Below are positions 1 to 6,397 of a stretch of DNA of 6,998 nt, one piece after another. The stretch is taken from positions 1 to 6,998 of the forward strand of contig SLPX01000062.1 of assembly GCA_007131745.1 (NCBI GenBank), written 5' to 3'. The notes under the pieces were generated by a model. It made no database searches. It saw only the letters and a program-made list of their open reading frames with translations, and was not told where the DNA came from. Position numbers and translations under genes: made by a program. Within the stretch, counting starts at the first letter, position 1; every line of letters begins with the position of its first letter. The stretch is from Myxococcales bacterium (GTDB taxonomy: Bacteria; Myxococcota; Polyangia; HGW-17; SLPX01).

Positions 1-143
1 GGCGGATTGTCGCAGAAGATGGATTCACAAGGATCATCGATTTCCGATTCAGAGCCGTTGCAACCCGGCGGCGCGGTTGCAAGAATGATCAACAACGGGA
101 TGATTCTGAACAGAGGGAATTTTTTTCCGACATTTTTTTTCAT
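1..143 (-). CDS. Putative lipoprotein, N-terminal part (runs off left edge)
   Basis: The minus strand is open from the ATG at 143-141 to the window edge, 47 complete codons. The product begins MKKNVGKKF, a basic n-region, followed by a hydrophobic core (IIPLLIILATA) and then PPGC, with Cys28 as the probable lipidated residue. After it comes a polar, acidic stretch with two more cysteines (DPCESIFCDNP). This is the layout of a signal peptidase II substrate, although the lipobox is imperfect: Pro rather than Leu at -3. The start is well supported: it is the only start codon between the in-frame stop at 200-198 and the signal sequence, and a GGAG motif lies 8 bases upstream. The Cys spacing resembles the start of the Cys-rich, EGF-like regions seen in lipoproteins of myxobacteria and relatives, but too little is visible to name a function. 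It is transcribed divergently from the first kinase. Overlapping plus-strand ORFs are read as shadows. Confidence 0.72.
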   Translation of the reverse strand, partial: MKKNVGKKFPLFRIIPLLIILATAPPGCNGSESEIDDPCESIFCDNP

Positions 144-151
144 CGAAAAGT

Positions 152-155
152 CTCC
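152..155 (-). promoter_or_regulatory. Ribosome binding site of the lipoprotein gene
   Basis: On the minus strand this reads GGAG, followed by an 8-base spacer and the ATG at 143-141. Motif and spacing fit a Shine-Dalgarno site, and they help to fix the start of the truncated lipoprotein gene. Confidence 0.6.
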
Positions 156-219
156 ATATAGGCTACAGAAATCAAGAAAGAAACAATGAAAAGCATTTTA
201 CCACAAGGTTTTTGCAGGG

Positions 220-231
220 ATAAACGTTTAT
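220..231. promoter_or_regulatory. Perfect 12-bp palindrome, possible operator
   Basis: ATAAACGTTTAT reads the same on both strands. It lies 76 bases upstream of the lipoprotein start and 174 bases upstream of the kinase start, a position suited to a regulator acting on one or both divergent promoters. Perfect symmetry over 12 AT-rich bases is suggestive but can occur by chance, and no known regulator's consensus is recognised. Confidence 0.3.
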
Positions 232-242
232 TGCTTTCGTTC

Positions 243-276
243 GGCATTTTGTAGATGTACATTCTACGGGCATTTT
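243..276. promoter_or_regulatory. Interrupted palindrome framed by direct repeats
   Basis: The core at 251-267 has arms GTAGA and TCTAC around a 7-base centre, TGTACAT. It is framed by two exact copies of GGCATTTT at 243-250 and 269-276, with starts 26 bp apart. The combination of a symmetric core and flanking direct repeats resembles a multi-protomer DNA-binding site. Its location in a divergent promoter region supports a regulatory role, but no regulator is identified and this is inference. Confidence 0.3.
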
Positions 277-405
277 TCACCAAACATTGTTTGATACTGG
301 AATTGAGGACAAAAAAGTGTATATATTCGGCGCCGTGGATGAACGGGTTTGCGATGGAAAAACATTAGGAATCCGGCCGGAACCGAAAGATAGAATAGTC
401 CGAAA

Positions 406-2874
406 ATGGATAAGCAAATAGGTAATTACAAAATTGAAGGGTTGGTAGGGCAGGGGAGCATGGGCAAGGTTTTTCTCGGCAGGCACCCCATTCTCGGCAA
501 TGAAGTTGCGATAAAGGTTCTGTCGGAAGATTTTTCAAGTTATCCGGAACTCGTAAAGAGATTCAGGCGGGAGGCACGGGCGATAGCCGCGATCCGGCAT
601 GCTGCCATTGTAAAGGCTCTTGATTTCGGTGACCTGCCGGATGGACGCAGCTACTACGTGATGGAGCTTCTGAAGGGGCAGAGTCTTCAGGCCTATATGC
701 GGGCGAGGGGTCCTCTGCCCCTGGATGAGGCTACCGCCATATTTCTTCCATTGTCGGAAGCTTTGGGAGTATGCCATGCGGCGGGATTCATACATAGGGA
801 TATAAAACCCGAGAATGTTTTTTTGACAAACGCCGAGGATGGTTCTGTTTTTCCCAAAATAATAGATTTCGGGATAGCCAAACTGAAACACCCGGACGGC
901 CCTGGAGACAGCGTCGTCACGCGGCTTGACGCGGTAATGGGTACTCCATTGTACATGGCGCCCGAGCAGGGGCCGGGAATCAAGGAGGATGTGGGGCCGT
1001 GGTCTGATGTGTATTCTCTGGGTGCGACCTTGTTTCACATGTTGGCTTATCGCCCGCCTTTCTACAGCGAAAGCCCCATGGAACTGATTATCATGCACAC
1101 CCACCGGGAGCGGCCCGGCATCACCGAAATTCGGCAGGATCTTCCGGAAGATCTCGATAGGGTGATAAAAAAGGCGATGGCTGTGCAGCCTTCTGAAAGG
1201 TATCAGTCTATGGCGGAGTTTTCCGCAGCGTACACAGGCGCTGTGGATGTGGATGATTCGGTTATAGCGCCTGGAGCTTTGGCTGACCTGGCGGCTCTTG
1301 AAGGGCTTGAGGGCGATGCTTTGGAGGCTGCGATCGGTGGGAAAACCGTTGTAGATACCGGGCCGATGCTCATTGAGAAGACAGAAGAGGCTCCTGCTGA
1401 TTCAAAAGCTTCAGTTGAATCCGAAGCAAAAGATTCAGATGAAGAGTCCGGCATAGAACCGGCTGAGCCGTCGGTTATCGTGGAATCCGGATTGACCCCT
1501 GCTGAAGTGGAAGAAGACCGGAGTTTGATGGAACCGGATGCAGGGGATTCAGGAGGGAATACAGGAGAAGTAGAAGGTGCCAAGAGCGGGGTGTCCTCGA
1601 CCGATTGGGATTCAGCCGCGGAATTTATCATGGACGCCCAGGTGGCACCCGAGATCGAAGATGAGATCGAGCAGTTGGAAAAGAAAAAAAGAAAAATTCT
1701 TTTTTTCGGTCTTTTTGGATTCATCGGGGCGATATTGGCAGCCGCTGCAATATGGTTTTTTTGGTTCTATGAAAAGGTCCGACCGATACCCGAAACCCCG
1801 GTGGAATTATCGATGATTTCGTCCGGGGATTCGCATACTTGTGGAATAGAGAAAGGGACGGGGCGTGTTTTGTGTTGGGGACGGAATAATTACGGTCAAT
1901 TGGGAACCGGAAGCCGAAAAAACCATCATAAAGCGTCGTACACGAAAGATTTGAAAGAGGTGTCTTTTGTGTCAGCGGGAGGGCGCCACACATGCGTGGT
2001 CGGTAAGGGTGGTGATGTGTGGTGTTGGGGAAAGAATACCATGGGGCAATTGGGCGACGGCACTATTGAAGACAGACAGGTTCCGGTTCAAGTTCTCGGT
2101 ATCCAAGATGCTGTGAGCGTTCATGCCGGAGCCGAGCATACCTGCGCTTTGCGCTCCGGTGGGGAGGTGATGTGCTGGGGCTGGAACAAGTACGGTCAAC
2201 TCGGCGATGGTTCGGAAAACCGGATGTCAAAAAAGCCGGTGGATGTGATTGTCGGCAAGAGGCTGGCCAAACTCACCCCCGGGGGCTTTCACAATTGTGG
2301 TATTGTGAAAGATGGAGGCGCGGTGTGCTGGGGAAGAAACGACGAGGGACAACTCGGACTGGGAGATGATGCAAACCGGCGGAAGCCCGAAGCATTGTCA
2401 CTGGAGGAAAAGGTTGTGTTCATAAGCGCCGGAGGAGCCCATACCTGTGTTGTTTTGGAAGGAGAGCGTGCTGCGTGTTGGGGCAGGAACGCCTCGGGTC
2501 AGGTGGGTTCACGAAGAGGCGAGATGAAACACATAAAACCCGTTGGGGTGGTCGGCATGGAAAACCTCAAGTCGATTTCCGCGGGCGGGGATTACTTGGG
2601 AGGATTTACCTGCGTTGTCGACGGGGAGAGCAAGGTAATATGTTGGGGAAGTAATCTGTACGGCCAGGTTGGTGGACAAGATGTGAAAAACTACATTGAG
2701 CCGAACCCTGTGGAAGGGTTGACTGATATCGCCGCGGTAGAAACAGGTGCCATGCATTCATGCGCTCTGGACATCCGCGGAACGGCTTGGTGTTGGGGAA
2801 GAAACATCGACGGGCAACTTGGTTCCGGAGGTACGGAAGATAGCGAAAAACCGGTCGTCATCACCCGGAATTGA
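406..2874 (+). CDS. Receptor-like Ser/Thr protein kinase with C-terminal RCC1 propeller
   Basis: This 822-residue protein is a Hanks-type (PknB-like) kinase that phosphorylates Ser/Thr on cytoplasmic targets. The kinase domain spans about residues 8-275 and is complete: glycine loop GQGSMG (15-20), Lys37 in AIK, Glu56, catalytic HRDIKPEN (130-137), DFG (154-156), GTPLYMAPE (179-187), Asp201 and Arg265. An acidic, Ser-rich linker (about 320-425) leads to KKKRK and one membrane helix (about 431-455); the basic residues place the kinase inside. The C-terminal part (about 473-822) holds seven RCC1-type repeats, enough for a full seven-bladed propeller outside the membrane, probably a ligand- or protein-binding sensor. 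The plan is like mycobacterial PknD, which also has a kinase, one helix and an external propeller, although PknD uses NHL repeats. ATG 406 is the first start after the in-frame stop at 391-393; Shine-Dalgarno support is weak. The gene ends with TGA followed directly by TAA. The kinase call is firm; the ligand is unknown. Confidence 0.95.
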   Translation: MDKQIGNYKIEGLVGQGSMGKVFLGRHPILGNEVAIKVLSEDFSSYPELVKRFRREARAIAAIRHAAIVKALDFGDLPDGRSYYVMELLKGQSLQAYMRARGPLPLDEATAIFLPLSEALGVCHAAGFIHRDIKPENVFLTNAEDGSVFPKIIDFGIAKLKHPDGPGDSVVTRLDAVMGTPLYMAPEQGPGIKEDVGPWSDVYSLGATLFHMLAYRPPFYSESPMELIIMHTHRERPGITEIRQDLPEDLDRVIKKAMAVQPSERYQSMAEFSAAYTGAVDVDDSVIAPGALADLAALEGLEGDALEAAIGGKTVVDTGPMLIEKTEEAPADSKASVESEAKDSDEESGIEPAEPSVIVESGLTPAEVEEDRSLMEPDAGDSGGNTGEVEGAKSGVSSTDWDSAAEFIMDAQVAPEIEDEIEQLEKKKRKILFFGLFGFIGAILAAAAIWFFWFYEKVRPIPETPVELSMISSGDSHTCGIEKGTGRVLCWGRNNYGQLGTGSRKNHHKASYTKDLKEVSFVSAGGRHTCVVGKGGDVWCWGKNTMGQLGDGTIEDRQVPVQVLGIQDAVSVHAGAEHTCALRSGGEVMCWGWNKYGQLGDGSENRMSKKPVDVIVGKRLAKLTPGGFHNCGIVKDGGAVCWGRNDEGQLGLGDDANRRKPEALSLEEKVVFISAGGAHTCVVLEGERAACWGRNASGQVGSRRGEMKHIKPVGVVGMENLKSISAGGDYLGGFTCVVDGESKVICWGSNLYGQVGGQDVKNYIEPNPVEGLTDIAAVETGAMHSCALDIRGTAWCWGRNIDGQLGSGGTEDSEKPVVITRN
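1684..1706. repeat. Perfect A-rich/T-rich inverted repeat inside the kinase gene
   Basis: Two 10-base arms, AAAAAAAGAA (1684-1693) and TTCTTTTTTT (1697-1706), are exact reverse complements separated by AAA. They encode the KKRK-ILFF junction at the start of the membrane helix. The A7 and T7 runs are sites where polymerase or ribosome slippage could occur; shifting into the +2-offset frame gives a stop at 1814-1816, just after the helix. The run may simply reflect Lys and Phe codon use. Confidence 0.6.
1822..2835 (+). repeat. Seven RCC1-type protein repeats (CWG motif)
   Basis: These are seven units of about 50 codons within the first kinase gene. Each has an xGxxHxC-like strand (for example SAGGRHTCVV) followed 10-11 residues later by CWGxNxxGQ[LV]G. 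The CWG triplets begin at residues 490, 540, 590, 641, 691, 746 and 796. Every repeat has its Cys pair: 479/490, 530/540, 580/590, 631/641, 681/691, 736/746 and 786/796, fourteen in all. The sixth unit carries a short insertion (DYLGGFTC) in place of the usual H-T-C. At DNA level the TG(T/C)TGGGG block recurs in all seven units, but the rest has diverged, so the duplication is old. Confidence 0.85.
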
Positions 2875-3133
2875 TAATCCTCAGTGACAGCAACGGCATC
2901 CTCTCCTAAATGGGTGAAGAAGAGATTCTTTTTGACGTAAATTGAAGACAGTGATGTTTGCCCACCGGTGGAACCGATACGTGTACTAATCCTGGATGGT
3001 TTTTCAACAAATCTTTGAGGGAGATCAGGGTTAATGGACAAAACGATTCAATTATAGATAGTATACGGATTCGAAGGAACCTCGTGCCCTGTGGGAGATG
3101 GAGTCGGGAGAAAAAGGTTTGGAGACGGGATAG
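2875..3133. other. Intergenic region between the two kinase genes
   Basis: This 259-bp gap lies between codirectional genes and shows no gene of its own; the ATG-started frames seen are very short. A weak AAGAA/TTCTT hairpin at 2917-2930 is AT-only in effect and unlikely to terminate transcription. The gap is long for a tight operon, which, with the promoter candidate at 3035-3064, suggests that the second kinase can be transcribed on its own. Confidence 0.45.
3035..3064 (+). promoter_or_regulatory. Candidate sigma-70-type promoter for second kinase
   Basis: TGGACA (3035-3040) matches five of six bases of the -35 consensus. TAGTAT (3059-3064) matches four of six of the -10 consensus, with an 18-bp spacer. 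Transcription would begin near 3071, giving a leader of about 60 bases before the ATG at 3134. The match is moderate and made by eye in an AT-rich stretch. Confidence 0.3.
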
Positions 3134-4792
3134 ATGAGTGGTCTTGTCGGCCAAAAAATAGATGTCTATGAGATTGTCCGCCTTCTGGGAAAGGGTGGAA
3201 TGGGTGAGGTATATGAAGCCCGGCACACCCTTATCGGAAGGACTTGTGCGATCAAGGTGTTGTCCCCCGATGAGAACATGACCGAAGAACTCCTCGCCAG
3301 GATGGTGAGGGAAGCGCGTGCTGCGTCCATGTTGGGTCATCCGAACATTGTACAGATTTACGATTTCAGGATGGATTCTTCGGGGCGGTTTTTCATGGCT
3401 ATGGAATTATTGGAGGGGAGGTCGCTTGCGGATTTGATGTCCGAACATCATACTTTCACTAGTAAAATTGCTGCATCCATAACATTGCAAATCCTCTCTG
3501 CTTTGGCGGCGGCTCATGCAAAAGGAGTGGTTCACAGGGATTTAAAACCTGACAACATTTTTCTTGCAACCGATTCCACAGGCAATGCAAAGGTCAAGCT
3601 GTTGGATTTCGGGATTTCGAAGTTCACGTCCAAAGTAGCTGGAGACATGCGTTTGACTCAGACGGGCGCCGTGCTTGGAACACCTTATTACATGAGCCCC
3701 GAACAGGCGGAAGGAAGGAAGGATCTGGACACTCGTTCGGATTTGTGGAGTTGCGGCACGATTCTTTACGAAATGGTCACGGGTCGCGTTCCATTTTACG
3801 GGGAGAGTTACAACCAGGTCATGGCCGCCATCCTCATGAAGCCATATACGCCCCCGCGGTGCATTGCAGCCGACCTGGAACCGGGATTTGAGCGAATCAT
3901 CATGAAAGCGATGGAGAAGGATCCTGAAAACCGGTACGCGTCCGCGTCGGAGTTTTTCAAGGATTTGCTCCCGTATCACAGCGCGGAAGAAATCAGGGTG
4001 GGATCCTTGGTGTTGATGCCTCCTTATACCGGAACCAATCCGGTGATGTCGTTTGAGCGGATGGTCGCCGCGGCTTCATCGCAGCCGTTTGATCCCGAAG
4101 ATTCATCCCCGGTTCCTCTGGAATCCATCCTGGTGAACCCGCCGAGTGTTCAGGTCGGCGCGGGGAATGCCGGTAAAGCTCACATCACCTTTAAAGACGG
4201 AGAGGCGCGCAACCGATCGTTGTTCAAGGTTTTGCTCGCGGCTACGGGAGGATTGGCGTTTGTCGGTGCTATCGTAGCTTCCATAATCATATTTTCAACA
4301 AGCAGCCAAAAGCAGGAAACATCGGTAGGATCTTCAGGCAAATTCCTCTCTGCCGACAAGCCCGCGCCTTCGGATTTATCTTTGCCGGAGGATGGAGGCT
4401 TTCAACAGGAACAGGAGACGGGCGGAGATCCGGGTGAGTCAAGCGAGTCGACCGAAACGATTGACCCAGTGCAGGTGGAGGATCCCCGAGAAACCGATCA
4501 TCCTGCTAAAGGCGGGCTCAAAGAAATGCATTTGGAACTCGTCGGTCTGCCTAAAAACGCACGGGTGGTCCTGGATGATGAACCGGTGGATCCTCCCATA
4601 AAAATGGATGCAGATGGAAAAATCCGTTGTGTAAAGGTTTGGGGAAGAAATCGCGGTTTCTTTGAGCAATGCTTTGTTGCAGACGGAGACAAGTCTTTCA
4701 AGGTGGTGCTCAAAAGATCAGGTGGCAGAACGCACAAGAAGCTCATCAAAAAAGGTGACCGGCCGAGCGTTTACGACAACCCCTACGAATGA
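3134..4792 (+). CDS. Receptor-like Ser/Thr protein kinase with PEGA-like C-terminal domain
   Basis: This 552-residue Hanks-type kinase has a complete domain over about residues 12-280: GKGGMG loop (19-24), Lys41 in AIK, Glu60, HRDLKPDN (134-141), DFG (158-160), GTPYYMSPE (182-190), Asp203 in the RSDLWS segment and Arg267. A linker of about 80 residues leads to one membrane helix (about 363-388), then an acidic, Pro/Glu/Ser-rich stalk (about 395-460) and a compact C-terminal domain (about 463-530). That domain has the LVGLPKNARVVLDDEPV pattern of PEGA-type surface domains, and two cysteines (499, 513) that could pair outside the cell. It ends in a basic tail closing with NPYE, an ending like those of other myxobacterial kinases. 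ATG 3134 directly follows an in-frame TAG (3131-3133), and GGAG at 3121-3124 is 9 bases upstream. It lies 259 bp after the first kinase, on the same strand, with a different ectodomain. The kinase call is firm; the PEGA assignment is by pattern only. Confidence 0.95.
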   Translation: MSGLVGQKIDVYEIVRLLGKGGMGEVYEARHTLIGRTCAIKVLSPDENMTEELLARMVREARAASMLGHPNIVQIYDFRMDSSGRFFMAMELLEGRSLADLMSEHHTFTSKIAASITLQILSALAAAHAKGVVHRDLKPDNIFLATDSTGNAKVKLLDFGISKFTSKVAGDMRLTQTGAVLGTPYYMSPEQAEGRKDLDTRSDLWSCGTILYEMVTGRVPFYGESYNQVMAAILMKPYTPPRCIAADLEPGFERIIMKAMEKDPENRYASASEFFKDLLPYHSAEEIRVGSLVLMPPYTGTNPVMSFERMVAAASSQPFDPEDSSPVPLESILVNPPSVQVGAGNAGKAHITFKDGEARNRSLFKVLLAATGGLAFVGAIVASIIIFSTSSQKQETSVGSSGKFLSADKPAPSDLSLPEDGGFQQEQETGGDPGESSESTETIDPVQVEDPRETDHPAKGGLKEMHLELVGLPKNARVVLDDEPVDPPIKMDADGKIRCVKVWGRNRGFFEQCFVADGDKSFKVVLKRSGGRTHKKLIKKGDRPSVYDNPYE

Positions 4793-4874
4793 ACGTATGT
4801 TTTTTTCGTGTCGCGGTTTGATGTCAATGGTTTTCCAGTCTTACCGGTTTCACGGTCAAAATTCTTGAGTTTTC

Positions 4875-5012
4875 ATGGTGCCGTTTCGGAAAGCAACACA
4901 AGTTACAGTAACGGGGGTTGCGTACTTGGCTTGTATTTCTGTTTATGATACCATTCTTATGCATTGTCTGATTCTGTGCTTTGTGGCCATAGAAATGGTG
5001 GTTTCGGTATGA
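4875..5012 (+). CDS. Doubtful small hydrophobic ORF overlapping the ATPase start
   Basis: An ATG at 4875 opens a 45-codon frame whose TGA (5010-5012) overlaps the ATPase ATG (5009-5011) in an ATGA arrangement, the usual layout of translationally coupled genes. The product starts MVPFRKATQ and is then mostly hydrophobic (for example TILMHCLILCFVAIEMVVSV), so it could form one or two short membrane helices. Against it: only a weak GAG lies before the ATG, there is no recognisable family, a 45-codon open frame is common by chance, and T-rich DNA translates to hydrophobic residues anyway. It may be a leader peptide, a small membrane partner of the ATPase, or nothing. Confidence 0.22.
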   Translation: MVPFRKATQVTVTGVAYLACISVYDTILMHCLILCFVAIEMVVSV

Positions 5013-6328
5013 GGTTCTACAACAGAGAAACGGAATTGATTCTTTTGAACAAGATTTTTTCGCAGGCGGATAGGTCTGGAAAAATGACCGTGATAACCGG
5101 AAGGAGGCGGGTAGGTAAAACGATGTTGTCACTGGAATCGGTCAAGAATCAAAAACATGTTTATTTCTTTGTATCAAAGAAATCCGAGCGCCTTCTTGTG
5201 GAAGATTTCATTAATGAAATCAAAAAGAGTTTAGACTTTCCAATAATAGGTTCCTTCAGAACAATCAGCCAGGTTTTTGAGTTGCTTCTCGAAATAGGAA
5301 AAAATGAAAAATTCACCGTGATATTTGATGAATTTCAGGATTTTACCAATATCAATCCAACAGTTTACGGAGAGATTCAGAAGCTTTGGGATTTGAATAG
5401 ATTGGACGTGAGAATGCATGTCATATTTTCAGGTTCAGTTTATTCTGTCATGACGCGATTGTTTGAACATGCTAAAGAACCGCTTTTCGGTAGAGCCGAC
5501 AGAATAATCGTACTTCAGCCTTTCAACATTAAAACGATCTGGGCGATTCTAAACGACTATGGGGTGAACGATCTCAGGGTTCTTACTGATTTCTACACGA
5601 TCACGGGTGGAATCCCAAAGTATATTGATATGCTGGTTACAAATAATGTTTTCACATTTAATGATGCGATTGACTTCATCTGTCAGGAGTATTCACCGTT
5701 TCTGAATGAAGGAAAAAATCTTTTGATAGAAGAACTGGGAAAAGAATACGCAACTTATTTTTCGATTTTGTCGTTGATTTCTTCAGGAAAAAACTCTCGA
5801 CCAGAGATGGAATCAATACTTGAGAAACCTATAGGGGGGCATCTTGACAGGATGATATCAACTTACGGGATCTTAAAGAGCAAAAGACCTGTTAGCTCGA
5901 AACCGCAGTCAAGAACGATGAAATATGAGATAGCGGACAATTTTCTAAGGTTTTGGTTTCGATTTATATATAAAAACAATCAAGCAATTGAAACAGGGAA
6001 TTTTAATTATGTGAAAGAAATCATCAGTCGGGACTATGCAGCATATTCAGGACCCCTTTTTGAAAAATTCTTTCACGACCTATTCGCCATGTCAGGTAAA
6101 TACAACAAAATCGGTTCCTACTGGGAAAAAGGAAATTCGAATGAAATCGATCTCGTTGCCGTAAATGACATGGAAAAACGGATAACAATAGCTGAGATTA
6201 AGCGAAACAGGGAAAACATCAGCATTCGGGCACTTAAAGAAAAGTCGCAAAAACTGCTTCAATCATATAAAAAGTATGAAGCGGAATATCTTGCTTTAAA
6301 CTACGAAAATATTCGAGATTATTTGTAG
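5009..6328 (+). CDS. ATPase_2/DUF234-type ATPase with nuclease-like C-terminus
   Basis: This 439-residue protein resembles the P-loop ATPases first described in archaea (COG1672; ATPase_2 plus DUF234). The ATPase part has an N-terminal FYNRETEL signature, Walker A GRRRVGKT (31-38), Walker B VIFDEFQDF (Asp107, Glu108), an IFSGS sensor-like strand (139-143) and the family's GGIPKY motif (200-205). A winged-helix-like region follows (about 240-300), then NFLRFWFRFIY (311-321), typical of the DUF234 boundary. The C-terminal part has EIDLVAV (Asp381) and AEIK (Glu396, Lys398), the spacing of a PD-(D/E)XK nuclease fold, perhaps with Glu352. Length is normal and no frameshift is seen. The ATG at 5009 is preferred to the TTG at 4964 because the conserved FYNRE motif follows at once. 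The gene is much richer in A and T than its neighbours, suggesting horizontal acquisition. Its cellular role is not established; no partner gene is visible. Confidence 0.88.
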   Translation: MRFYNRETELILLNKIFSQADRSGKMTVITGRRRVGKTMLSLESVKNQKHVYFFVSKKSERLLVEDFINEIKKSLDFPIIGSFRTISQVFELLLEIGKNEKFTVIFDEFQDFTNINPTVYGEIQKLWDLNRLDVRMHVIFSGSVYSVMTRLFEHAKEPLFGRADRIIVLQPFNIKTIWAILNDYGVNDLRVLTDFYTITGGIPKYIDMLVTNNVFTFNDAIDFICQEYSPFLNEGKNLLIEELGKEYATYFSILSLISSGKNSRPEMESILEKPIGGHLDRMISTYGILKSKRPVSSKPQSRTMKYEIADNFLRFWFRFIYKNNQAIETGNFNYVKEIISRDYAAYSGPLFEKFFHDLFAMSGKYNKIGSYWEKGNSNEIDLVAVNDMEKRITIAEIKRNRENISIRALKEKSQKLLQSYKKYEAEYLALNYENIRDYL

Positions 6329-6397
6329 ACCAGTATATCATAAGTGCGCTTATTGCGAACCGAACATCAGATAAGAGGTTTAATTCAGCCCTTACTC
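6329..6397. other. Short convergent intergenic region
   Basis: These 69 bases lie between the ends of the ATPase gene and the convergent TPR gene. Small AT-rich inverted repeats are present (ATAAG/CTTAT at 6340-6353; TAAGAG/CTCTTA at 6372-6400), but none has a GC-rich stem with a T-run, so no intrinsic terminator is called. Confidence 0.4.

Larger units (their letters stand above)
144..405. other. Divergent intergenic region with palindromes
   Basis: This gap separates the divergent lipoprotein and kinase genes and should hold both promoters. It contains a perfect 12-bp palindrome (220-231), a 17-bp interrupted palindrome flanked by direct repeats (243-276), a perfect 8-bp palindrome CGGCGCCG (328-335) and a perfect 10-bp palindrome TCCGGCCGGA (372-381) shortly before the kinase start. 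TATATT at 322-327 could be a -10 element for the kinase gene, but the best-placed -35 (TGGAAT, 298-303) is poor, so no promoter is called. The kinase start has no strong Shine-Dalgarno motif. No convincing small ORF was seen. Confidence 0.5.

Noticed and set aside
7..189. 60-codon plus-strand open frame at the left edge
   Set aside because: It starts with TTG, has no ribosome site or recognisable content, and lies opposite the better-supported minus-strand lipoprotein start.
1203..1724. 173-codon minus-strand open frame inside the first kinase
   Set aside because: Its Ser/Ala-rich product is the antisense of the acidic, Ser/Glu-rich linker; it is a shadow of the kinase gene.
4634..4657. WGRN in the second kinase read as an RCC1 repeat
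   Set aside because: Only a short piece of the motif is present, without the HTC strand, the GQLG segment or any repetition.
4784..4806. Possible intrinsic terminator after the second kinase
   Set aside because: A T7 run (4800-4806) is present, but the only stem found just before it is four base pairs (TACG/CGTA), too weak for a call.
4797..4868. 23-codon open frame after the second kinase
   Set aside because: It has no ribosome site, no recognisable content and a length expected by chance.
4964..5008. Upstream TTG start for the ATPase
   Set aside because: It would add 15 residues with no family similarity before the conserved FYNRE start; the ATG at 5009 gives the usual N-terminus.
6340..6353. 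ATAAG/CTTAT hairpin between the convergent genes
   Set aside because: The five-pair AT-rich stem has no T-run; it is unlikely to terminate transcription.
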